Assembly (NCBI GenBank): GCA_963697285.1
Contig: CAVONI010000011.1
Coordinates: 1,178,001 to 1,242,000, forward strand
Direction: 5' to 3'
DNA: 64,000 nucleotides
Origin: JAEUQQ01 sp963697285
GTDB lineage: Bacteria; Acidobacteriota; Vicinamibacteria; Vicinamibacterales; JAFNAJ01
Position 1 is the first letter of the stretch; every line of letters starts with the position of its first letter. Made by a program: the position numbers and the translations under genes. The notes below the pieces were generated by a model. That model was not told the origin of the DNA and made no database searches. It saw nothing but the letters and a program-made list of their open reading frames with translations. Positions 37,690 through 45,481 of the stretch are shown one piece after another.

Positions 37690-37942
37690 CGCAGGGCGCA
37701 GGGGATGCAGAGGTGCCCCTGACACGAGCACCGTTGCCCACGCTCGCAGTGCAAGGGCGGGTCCAGCCACCTGCGTGGTCCCGATTGCCTGAATTAGGCA
37801 GGAAAGTCGTCGCGCGGCTGGCGGCGTCGCTCACGTTTCAGACGGCGTGATCACGGAACTGTGATCGCGGTCGTCGCCACCGTGCGCGCATATGGTCGAG
37901 GCGGCTGCACACGGCACCGCGACCGTGCAAGAATGTCGCGTC

Positions 37943-39259
37943 ATGAGTTTCCGTGCGTGGTTCCGTTGCGTGGCCGGGTGTCCGGGCGAGTATCCGCTCG
38001 ACCGTCCGCTCTATCGCTGTCCCGCCTGTCACGACCTCCTCGAGGTCGCCCACGATCTCGACAGGTTGCGCGACCGGTCGCCCTCGGCCTGGATGCGCCT
38101 GTTCGACGACCGGTACAAGCGGACCACCTGGCCGTACGGCTCGGCGGTCTGGGGCAAGAAGGAGTGGGTGGCGCCGCACGTCCGCGAAGAGAACATCGTC
38201 TCGATGGACGAAGGCGGCACCAACCTGTTCTGGGCCGAGCGCTTCGGCCGCCAGCTCGGGCTCGACGACCTCTGGGTCAAGATGTGCGGTAACGAGCACA
38301 CCGGGTCGTTCAAGGACCTGGGCATGACCGTGCTCGTGTCGACCGTGCGCCAGATGATCGCCGACGGAAAGCAGATCCGCGCCGTCGCCTGTGCCTCGAC
38401 AGGCGACACGTCGGCGTCACTGGCGGCCTACGGTGCGGCGGCGGGCATCCCCACCATCGTCATCCTGCCGAGCGGCAAGGTCTCGACGGCGCAGTTGCTC
38501 CAGCCGCTCGCCAACGGCGCGTTGGTGCTCTCGGTCGACACCGACTTCGACGGATGCATGCGGCTCGTGCAACGGCTCTCGGAAGACGAAGGCGTCTACC
38601 TGGCGAACTCGATGAACTCGCTGCGGGTCGAGGGCCAGAAGACGGTGGCCATCGAGGTGGCCCAACAGTTCGACTGGGCCGTGCCCGATGTCGTGATCAT
38701 CCCCGGAGGCAATCTCGGCAACGTGAGTGCGCTGGGCGCGGGCTTCGACATGATGCACACGCTCGGCCTCATCTCGCGTCGTCCGCGCATCGTGGTCGCG
38801 CAGGCCGCCAAGGCCAACCCGCTCTACATCGCCTACCAGAACAACTGGCACTTCGAGCCGGTGACGGCGGAGCCGACGCTCGCGTCGGCCATCCAGATCG
38901 GCAACCCCGTCTCTGTCCGCAAGGCGATCGCCACGCTCAAGCGCTTCGACGGTATCGTCGAGCAGGCGACCGAAGAAGAACTCGCCAATGCGGCGGCACG
39001 AGCCGATCGCACCGGGATGTTCAATTGTCCGCACACCGGGGTCGCGCTGGCCGTGCTGATCAAGCTCGCGGAGCGCAAGCAGATCAACCGTGCCGACCGC
39101 GTCGTCGTGATCTCGACCGCGAACGGGTTGAAGTTCACCGACTTCAAGCTCCGCTACCACGAAGCGACCCTGGGCTTCGAGTCGCGCCACACGAATCGAC
39201 CTGTCGAAGTCGCGAACGACTTCGACGCCGTCCGCCGCGCCATCGACGCCGCGACGTAG
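37943..39259 (+). CDS. thrC: Threonine synthase
   Basis: 438 aa; ATG 37943 chosen over the in-frame upstream codon at 37892 because the protein begins with the zinc-ribbon-like segment CVAGCPGEYPLDRPLYRCPA (C-x3-C ... C-x2-C). PLP-dependent fold type II enzyme converting O-phosphohomoserine to threonine. The PLP lysine is in HTGSFKDLGMTV, the phosphate cup in ACASTGDTSASLAAYGA, and later blocks are VVIIPGGNLGNVSALGAGFD, TGMFNCPHTGVALAVL and VVVISTANGLKFTDFK. No other amino-acid genes are adjacent; the divergent neighbour is the pseudokinase-PEGA gene. Cytosolic. Confidence 0.93.
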   Translation: MSFRAWFRCVAGCPGEYPLDRPLYRCPACHDLLEVAHDLDRLRDRSPSAWMRLFDDRYKRTTWPYGSAVWGKKEWVAPHVREENIVSMDEGGTNLFWAERFGRQLGLDDLWVKMCGNEHTGSFKDLGMTVLVSTVRQMIADGKQIRAVACASTGDTSASLAAYGAAAGIPTIVILPSGKVSTAQLLQPLANGALVLSVDTDFDGCMRLVQRLSEDEGVYLANSMNSLRVEGQKTVAIEVAQQFDWAVPDVVIIPGGNLGNVSALGAGFDMMHTLGLISRRPRIVVAQAAKANPLYIAYQNNWHFEPVTAEPTLASAIQIGNPVSVRKAIATLKRFDGIVEQATEEELANAAARADRTGMFNCPHTGVALAVLIKLAERKQINRADRVVVISTANGLKFTDFKLRYHEATLGFESRHTNRPVEVANDFDAVRRAIDAAT

Positions 39260-39289
39260 GCGCCGCGCCCCTGCCGGCCCGCACAACGG

Positions 39290-39510
39290 GTCACGGGCCG
39301 CGCGGGGGCGCGGCCCCTACACCTGCCATGGCGTACGCCCGGCATGGCGATGTGCAGGAATGCCGTGGCGATGTGCAGGAATGCCGTCGCGATGTGCAGG
39401 AATGCCGTCGCGATGTGTAGGGGCGGCTCCTCAGAGCCGCCCGGACATTCGTGACCGCAACGCCCACCGCCACCCGGCGGGCCGCACTGGGGTGCGGCCC
39501 CCACCAGTCG
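39290..39510. repeat. Intergenic repeat cluster: GC palindromes plus a 21-bp tandem repeat
   Basis: 39295-39317 is the inverted form of the GC palindrome seen at 1107 (GGGCCGCGCGGGGGCGCGGC). 39341-39421 holds four tandem copies of a 21-bp unit with the core GCGATGTGCAGGAATGCCG. 39417-39442 is a hairpin GGGCGGCTC / GAGCCGCCC. 39477-39507 is a second hairpin family (GGGCCGCACTGGGGTGCGGC). The cluster separates two convergent genes and may also terminate transcription. Confidence 0.7.
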
Positions 39511-39526
39511 TTGCACGACGGTCCCG

Positions 39527-40489
39527 TTACAGTCGTTTCCCGAACACCCCGTTCCAGGTGGGGATGACGATGGTGACGTTGCCGTAGGCCTGCGCCTGGC
39601 AGGCCAGGCGGATCACCGGTCGCTCGTCGTGCGTGTCGATGTAGCCGAACTCCCTGAGGTGGTTGCGCTCGCTGTCGGTTGCCGGCGAGAGCTTTCCGTT
39701 GCCGCCGAGCACGCCGACCCAGCACGTCCCGCACGACGCCGCACGACACTGCACCGGGATCGGCCCCTCGTGACAACGGGGATCACGGCTCGCGTAGTCG
39801 CGCCTGTCACCAAGTGCCGCGGTGGTGAGGTGCTGCGAGGCGAAGAGGTGAAACGCTGCATCGTCGCGCTGTTCGTCGAAGCGCACGGTGAACCGCGTCT
39901 TCACGCCGCGCAGGAACCCGAACAGCCCCTGCGAGTCGTCGCGCTCACGCGCGGCGACGATCTGATCGGGCGACTTCGCGAGCAGTCCACGCGGATGCAC
40001 GCCCTCGCCGCGCGTGGCGCGGAAGGCGGTGAGGCCCACCTGCTGCAGCGTCATCAACGCCACGGCCGTAATGCCGGTCAGCAGCGACACATCGATGCGC
40101 GCCTGCGCAGCCGACGCGTCTGCCAGTCGCCGCACCAGGGTCGGCAGGCCCGTCGCAGGCACCTTGTCGCCCCCGGTGGCCGCCTCGACGATCGTTTGCT
40201 TGACCAATGACCAGAAGCGATGCCCGTAGAGGAACTCGTGCGACGTGTCGATCTGTTCGCCCAGGTCGAATCGCCCCTGCAACCACATCCGGCGCACGAG
40301 AGTCGCGCGGTCGGGCGCCTCGGCCAGCGCGCGAGCGAGATCGACTGGCCAGAGATGGCACCAGATAAGTGTGGCTCGCTGATCCACCTCGTGCATCGAT
40401 GCGCGCAAGTCGGCCAGCGCGATCAGCCAGTCGGCGTGCGAATGCGAGCGAAGGTAGCGTTCGAGGGGGGTATCGTTCGTGATCGGCAT
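39527..40489 (-). CDS. Helical domain fused to a C-terminal 2Fe-2S ferredoxin domain
   Basis: 320 aa from ATG 40489 (MPITNDTPLERYLRSHSHAD; ATG 40513 gives 8 more residues). Residues 1-230 are mostly helical with no family I recognise (LWPVDLARALAEAPDRATLV, RFWSLVKQTIVEAATGGDKV). The C-terminal 85 residues are a plant-type-like [2Fe-2S] ferredoxin: CRAASCGTCWVGVLGG supplies three cysteines (C-x4-C-x2-C), and the fourth is in RLACQAQAYGNVTIVIP. The fusion suggests an electron-transfer protein whose helical part docks to or binds a partner. No reductase is adjacent. Confidence 0.8.
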   Translation of the reverse strand: MPITNDTPLERYLRSHSHADWLIALADLRASMHEVDQRATLIWCHLWPVDLARALAEAPDRATLVRRMWLQGRFDLGEQIDTSHEFLYGHRFWSLVKQTIVEAATGGDKVPATGLPTLVRRLADASAAQARIDVSLLTGITAVALMTLQQVGLTAFRATRGEGVHPRGLLAKSPDQIVAARERDDSQGLFGFLRGVKTRFTVRFDEQRDDAAFHLFASQHLTTAALGDRRDYASRDPRCHEGPIPVQCRAASCGTCWVGVLGGNGKLSPATDSERNHLREFGYIDTHDERPVIRLACQAQAYGNVTIVIPTWNGVFGKRL

Positions 40490-40586
40490 ACGGGAAGCAG
40501 TGTCCTTCATGCATCGGCACCTGGCGCCGACCTCATCACTGCAGTCTACGACAACTTCTGGCGCGAGACCTTCGTCTAAGCCGCTC

Positions 40587-43148
40587 GTGACCAGACACGC
40601 TCTCGCCACGGCGCTGCTGTTTTCGGCCATTCTCGTGCACTCGGCTGCAGCGGCGCCCCCCCGGATCGACCCCTCGCCCGCACCGGTCGCCATCGACGCC
40701 GTGGATGCCGGGGACGAAGTGGAGATTAGGGTTGACGGACGGTTCGACGAGGAGGTCTGGCAACGGGCCGTGCCGCTCACGGGGTTCAAGCAACGGGATC
40801 CACTCGAGGGCGCCGACGCCTCGGTCGCCACCGAGGCCAGGGTGGTCTTCGACGCCACCGCGATGTACGTCGCCGTGCGTGCAGACGACCCCGATCCCAC
40901 CAAGATTGTCGGGCTCCTGACCCGGCGCGATTCGCGTTCGCCCTCCGACTGGATTCGCGTGGTCGTCGACTCCTTCCACGATCGCCGGACGGCGTACGAG
41001 TTCGCCGTCAACCCGGCCGGAGTCAAGCAGGACACGTACTACTTCAACGACGGCGATCAGGACGACGGCTGGGATGCCGTGTGGGACGTGGCGGCGGTCG
41101 TCACCGACCGCGGCTGGCAGGCCGAGTTCCGGATCCCCTTCTCGCAGTTGCGGTTCTCGCCGACGCACGATGGCCGCGTCGGATTCGCGGTGCTCCGGCA
41201 GGTGCCGCATCTCAACGAGGTCAGTGCCTGGCCGATGATTGCCAAGAGCCGCGCCGGGTTCGTGTCGCAGTTCGGCAACATCAGCAACATCACGCCCGGT
41301 CGCGCACCGCGGCGCCTCGAGGTCCAGCCATACGTCGTCGCCGACGTGACGACCAACCCGTCGACGGCGGTCAACGAGTTCGTCGACCACACCGATCCCG
41401 GTGCCGCCGTGGGCCTCGACCTCAAGTACGCGCTGAGCCCCGGCCTCACGCTGACCGCCACGGTGAACCCCGACTTCGGGCAGGTCGAGGCCGATCCCGC
41501 GGTGGTGAATCTCTCGGCGTTCGAGACGTTCTTCCCGGAGCGTCGCCCGTTCTTCCTCGAGGGCTCGGGCACGCTCCGGTTCGACCTCGACTGCAACGAC
41601 GGTGCGTGCACCGGCCTCTTCTACTCGCGCCGCATCGGCCGGTCGCCGCAGGGATACGTCGACAACGCCGATGCCGCCGCGATCGAGGCCCCTGACCAGA
41701 CGACGATCCTCGGCGCCACGAAGGTGACGGGACGCATCGGCGCGTTCTCCGTGGGTGCGATGAACGCGCTCACCCAGGCAGAGACCGCGTCCATCGCCGT
41801 GGGATCCGAGACGCTGACCCAGACGGTGGAACCGTTCACGAGCTACTCGGTCGTCCGTGCCAACCGCGAGTTCGCGAACCAGTCGAAGGTAGGCTTCATG
41901 TTCACCGCGACCAATCGTCGGCTCGACGAGGCGATGCGCCCCCTGATCGCCAGCAGCGCGTACACGGGCGGCATCGACTTCGACTGGCGCCTGTCGCGCA
42001 CGTACAAGATCGACGGCTACCTCGCGGGCAGCACGGTCCAGGGCGATGCAGCGGCAGTGGCTGCGCTGCAGCAGTCGACGCGCCACAGCTTCCAGCGCCC
42101 CGATGCCGGTCACGTCGACTTCGACGACACGCGCACCACCATGCGCGGGAATGCCGGCCAGTTGGCGTTCTCGAAGCACGGCGGTGAACGCGTCCGCTTC
42201 AACTCGAGCTGGAACTACAAGTCACCGGGGTTCGAGGTCAACGACCTCGGCTTCATGCCGCGCGCCGACGAGATCTCGCAGTCGAACTGGTTGCAGTGGC
42301 GCTTCGATCGCCCCAACCGGGTGAAGCGCAACGTGCGGCTCAACTTCAACCAGTGGAGCGGCTACAACTTCGACGGCGACCGGCTCTCGCTGGGCGGCAA
42401 CATCAATGCACACGTGCAGTTCGTCAACAACTGGCGGCTGGGAGGCGGCCTGAACGTCAACGCTGACGCCTTCGACGACCGCCTGACGCGCGGCGGCCCC
42501 GGCGGCAACCGCAATGGCCGCACCGGCAGCTGGCACTACCTCGACACCGACGATCGCAAGCCCGTGGTGTTCAACTGGTTCGGCTTCGTGGGCACCGACC
42601 GGCACGGCTCGCACGACTTCGAAGTCGCGCCGCGGCTGACGTTCCGGCCGACGGCAGCGCTCACCATCAGCCCGGGCGTCCGGTACAGCGAGGGCCGCAA
42701 CGAGCAGCAGTGGGTCGAAGCCCTCGAACTCGATCGCACGCACTACGTGTTCGGCCGCATCGATCACACGACGCTCGCCATGACGCTGCGGGTGAACTAC
42801 ACGATGACGCCGCGGCTGTCGCTGCAGCTCTACGCGGAACCGTTCACGTCGACGGGCCGCTACACGAACTTCAAGGAGCTGGTCAACGGCCGCGCCCCAT
42901 ACGACCAGCAGTACTCGCCCTATGCGTACGGTGGCAACCCGGACTTCCGGTACACCTCGCTGCGCACCACGAACGTGCTGCGCTGGGAGTACCGGCCGGG
43001 ATCGACGGTATTCGTGGTGTGGCAGCAGGGCCGGGAGCAGTACGACGAACGCAGCCACTACTCGATCGGCCACAACGTCGGCGACATCTTCTCGGCGCCC
43101 GGCGCGAACGTCTTCCTGGTGAAGGTCGCGCACTGGTTCAACATGTGA
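40587..43148 (+). CDS. DUF5916-like outer-membrane protein with N-terminal CBM9-like domain
   Basis: 853 aa from GTG 40587, which starts a signal peptide (TRHALATALLFSAILVHSAA). The open frame reaches up to 40479 but that part overlaps the divergent gene. Residues about 40-230 form a carbohydrate-binding-9-like sandwich (EIRVDGRFDEEVWQRAVPLT, ATAMYVAVRADDPDPTKIVG, FRIPFSQLRFSPTHDGRVGF). The rest is beta-barrel-like: TLTATVNPDFGQVEADPAVV, LSAFETFFPERRPFFLEGSG, many alternating aromatic strands and a terminal LVKVAHWFNM. DUF5916 proteins are widespread in Acidobacteria and Bacteroidetes and probably act in outer-membrane hydrolysis or uptake. Exact function unknown. Confidence 0.85.
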   Translation: MTRHALATALLFSAILVHSAAAAPPRIDPSPAPVAIDAVDAGDEVEIRVDGRFDEEVWQRAVPLTGFKQRDPLEGADASVATEARVVFDATAMYVAVRADDPDPTKIVGLLTRRDSRSPSDWIRVVVDSFHDRRTAYEFAVNPAGVKQDTYYFNDGDQDDGWDAVWDVAAVVTDRGWQAEFRIPFSQLRFSPTHDGRVGFAVLRQVPHLNEVSAWPMIAKSRAGFVSQFGNISNITPGRAPRRLEVQPYVVADVTTNPSTAVNEFVDHTDPGAAVGLDLKYALSPGLTLTATVNPDFGQVEADPAVVNLSAFETFFPERRPFFLEGSGTLRFDLDCNDGACTGLFYSRRIGRSPQGYVDNADAAAIEAPDQTTILGATKVTGRIGAFSVGAMNALTQAETASIAVGSETLTQTVEPFTSYSVVRANREFANQSKVGFMFTATNRRLDEAMRPLIASSAYTGGIDFDWRLSRTYKIDGYLAGSTVQGDAAAVAALQQSTRHSFQRPDAGHVDFDDTRTTMRGNAGQLAFSKHGGERVRFNSSWNYKSPGFEVNDLGFMPRADEISQSNWLQWRFDRPNRVKRNVRLNFNQWSGYNFDGDRLSLGGNINAHVQFVNNWRLGGGLNVNADAFDDRLTRGGPGGNRNGRTGSWHYLDTDDRKPVVFNWFGFVGTDRHGSHDFEVAPRLTFRPTAALTISPGVRYSEGRNEQQWVEALELDRTHYVFGRIDHTTLAMTLRVNYTMTPRLSLQLYAEPFTSTGRYTNFKELVNGRAPYDQQYSPYAYGGNPDFRYTSLRTTNVLRWEYRPGSTVFVVWQQGREQYDERSHYSIGHNVGDIFSAPGANVFLVKVAHWFNM

Positions 43149-43191
43149 TCCGCGTGGAGCGGCCGCGCGCTGCTGAGCCCGTCGCCAGGCG

Positions 43192-43929
43192 TCAGAACTT
43201 CACCCTGAGCTCGGCCACCAGCGGCAGGTGGTCCGATGCGACGAGCGTGCGGCGTGTCCGCGGCAACTCCACCGACACGACTTCGGCGACACCCCGGTAG
43301 TAGATGTGGTCGAGGTGCAGCATCGGCAGGAACCCGGGATAGGTCTTGCGGCGCCTGAGGTGCACGGTGAGATCGAGGCTGTCGAGGCGCTCGGTCAGCA
43401 CCCGCGTCGCCGGCCCCTTCGTCCACTCGTTGAAGTCGCCCAGCATGATGCGTGGGCCCGAGCCCGGGAACTCGTCGAGGATGTTGGCCAGGTGCACGGC
43501 CTGCCGGCGGCGCTCCATGAGGCCCGTGCCGAGGTGCACGTTGAAGAAGTGCAGCAGGTGGCCGCCGACTTCGACGTCCACGCGCTGGCAGCAGCGCGGC
43601 TCGCGGCGTTGGCTGGGCAGTTCGTAGCGCTCGTGACCGCGCACGGGGAACTTCGACAGCACGACGTTGCCGTAGAGTGAACGCTTCAGGTGCCGCGTCG
43701 GGGCCATCACCCACTCCATCCCCGCCGCCTCGGCAATCTCCGCGATGTGTCCCTCGTCGCCCGCCTGCCCGGGCCCGATGACTTCCTGCAAGGCGACGAG
43801 GTCAGCCTCGAGGCTCGCCACCACGGCGCCGATGCGCGCGGGCATCGTGCGCTGGTCGAGTCCCCGGCTCCGATGCACGTTGTAGGTCGCCACGCGCACG
43901 TGGTGCATGTGACTCCGAGTGGTCGTCAT
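43192..43929 (-). CDS. Endonuclease/exonuclease/phosphatase (EEP) family protein
   Basis: 245 aa from ATG 43929, overlapping the stop of the upstream phospholipase-D gene (ATGA), so the two are co-translated. EEP motifs in order: RVATYNVHRSRG (metal Asn), ADLVALQEVIGPG (metal Glu), FFNVHLGTGL, RIMLGDFNEWT and LDHIYYRG ending SDHLPLVAELRV (catalytic Asp-His). No signal peptide. The coupled pair of EEP and PLD enzymes is a recurring arrangement and could act on lipids or nucleic acid; the substrate is unknown. Confidence 0.9.
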   Translation of the reverse strand: MTTTRSHMHHVRVATYNVHRSRGLDQRTMPARIGAVVASLEADLVALQEVIGPGQAGDEGHIAEIAEAAGMEWVMAPTRHLKRSLYGNVVLSKFPVRGHERYELPSQRREPRCCQRVDVEVGGHLLHFFNVHLGTGLMERRRQAVHLANILDEFPGSGPRIMLGDFNEWTKGPATRVLTERLDSLDLTVHLRRRKTYPGFLPMLHLDHIYYRGVAEVVSVELPRTRRTLVASDHLPLVAELRVKF

Positions 43930-45413
43930 CACACCTGGTCCTGCAGCAGCGAGGCCGCGATTTCCTGGGCCCGCCACCACGCCCCTCGTCGGCGGTAGAC
44001 CTCGGGATCGACGCGGACGGCACGGGCGACATCGGCGTCGAAGGTCTGCAGCATGCGAGCAACGAGCGCGCGGTCGAAGAAGGTGATGTTGCTCTCCTCG
44101 TTCAACGCGAACGACCGGTTGTCGAAGTTGGCGGTCCCGATCGTCGCCCACTGGCCATCCACCACCATGGTCTTGTGGTGCAGCATGGTCCTGTTGTACT
44201 CGAAGATCGCCACGCCGGCATCGAGCAGGGGCCCGAACAGCCGCACGCTGTTTCGCCGGGCGAGCCAGTTGTCGTTCCGGATGCCCGACACGAGCACCCG
44301 CACGTCGACGCCGCGTGCCCGCGCGTCGGCGAAGGCGTCGAGTGCCGCGTGGTCGGGTATGAAGTACGGGTTTGCGATGGCGATCGAGCGTTTCGCGCAG
44401 ACGATCGACAGCAGGTACAGCGTGCGCACGGCCGACGACCCGATGGCCGGCGAACTCATGACCGCCTGCACCGCGACGTCGCCCATCGACGGCGTCGCCG
44501 GAAAGAAGTCGGCCCCCGACACGAGTTCGCCGGTCGTCGCCAGCCAGTTCGTCACGAACCCCGTCTGCAGCGCCACGATGCCCGGACCCTCGATCCGCAC
44601 CTGCATGTCGCGCCAGTGCTCGGTGTCCTGGGCGTTCCCGCACCAGTGGTCCGCGATGCCGGCGCCGCCCGTGAAGCCCACGCGCCCGTCGACCAGCAGC
44701 GTCTTGCGGTGGGTCCGGTGGTTGAAGCGACCGATCGTGTACCAGTGGATGGGGTGGAACCACGCGAGCTGGCAGCCACCACGTTCGAGCGTCGCGAGGA
44801 TCTCGGTGCCGATCGTCGCTGATCCCACGGCGTCGAGCAGGATCTTCACCGAGACGCCCGCGCGCGACCGCTCGGCGAGCGCCCGCGCGAACACCAGCCC
44901 GATCTCGCCTGCCCAGTAGATGTACGCCTCGATCGTCACCGAGCGCTGCGCCGCGCGGATGGCGTCGAGCATGGCCGGGTAGAACTCGTCGCCGTTGTTG
45001 AGCACCGTGACGCGATTGCCCGGCACGAACGGCGCACCAGTCGTACCCACGATGCTGTCGACGAAGGCCTCCGAGCCGACCGACATCGCGTGCTCGAGAC
45101 CGTAGACCGGCGCGAACTCCTGCGGCGACGCGACGTGCACGAGGATGGCGACCGCAAGGGTAATCCCCGCGGCCACCCACGCGCCCGTGGCTGCAGACCA
45201 GACGGCGATGGCCGCCCAGACCCACCAGGCAAAGAGCAGGCGCCGAAGGCGGGTGTAGAGGCCGGGCAGGCCGCGGGCACGTCGCTTCGTCGCATCGGGC
45301 GCAAGGCGGCTCCGCCAGGCGCGCGGCACGTTGCGCTGGCGGAAGCGGCGGGGCTGACTGCGGGGGCGCGCCGGTCGTCGCAGACGAGGTGGAGGAGCCG
45401 AGGGATGCAGCAT
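43929..45413 (-). CDS. Phospholipase D / cardiolipin-synthase-like protein
   Basis: 494 aa from ATG 45413 (alternative starts downstream are possible because the first 55 residues are Arg/Pro-rich). One membrane helix region (LLFAWWVWAAIAVWSAATGA to GITLAVAILVHVAS, about residues 60-95). Two HKD motifs: HRKTLLVDGRVGFTGGAGI and HHKTMVVDGQWATIGTANFD, each H-x-K-x4-D. Layout matches bacterial cardiolipin synthases, which join two phosphatidylglycerols or a PG and a PE. It is coupled by ATGA to the EEP gene. Confidence 0.88.
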   Translation of the reverse strand: MLHPSAPPPRLRRPARPRSQPRRFRQRNVPRAWRSRLAPDATKRRARGLPGLYTRLRRLLFAWWVWAAIAVWSAATGAWVAAGITLAVAILVHVASPQEFAPVYGLEHAMSVGSEAFVDSIVGTTGAPFVPGNRVTVLNNGDEFYPAMLDAIRAAQRSVTIEAYIYWAGEIGLVFARALAERSRAGVSVKILLDAVGSATIGTEILATLERGGCQLAWFHPIHWYTIGRFNHRTHRKTLLVDGRVGFTGGAGIADHWCGNAQDTEHWRDMQVRIEGPGIVALQTGFVTNWLATTGELVSGADFFPATPSMGDVAVQAVMSSPAIGSSAVRTLYLLSIVCAKRSIAIANPYFIPDHAALDAFADARARGVDVRVLVSGIRNDNWLARRNSVRLFGPLLDAGVAIFEYNRTMLHHKTMVVDGQWATIGTANFDNRSFALNEESNITFFDRALVARMLQTFDADVARAVRVDPEVYRRRGAWWRAQEIAASLLQDQV

Positions 45414-45481
45414 GCCTGCATCCCTACGATAGCTCGAAAGGGCGCGACGCCCCGCACGGACGTCGCGCCAGCGGTGGCCCG

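Noticed and set aside
39341..39421. Possible CRISPR array
   Set aside because: The 21-bp units are directly adjacent without spacers, and no cas genes are present.
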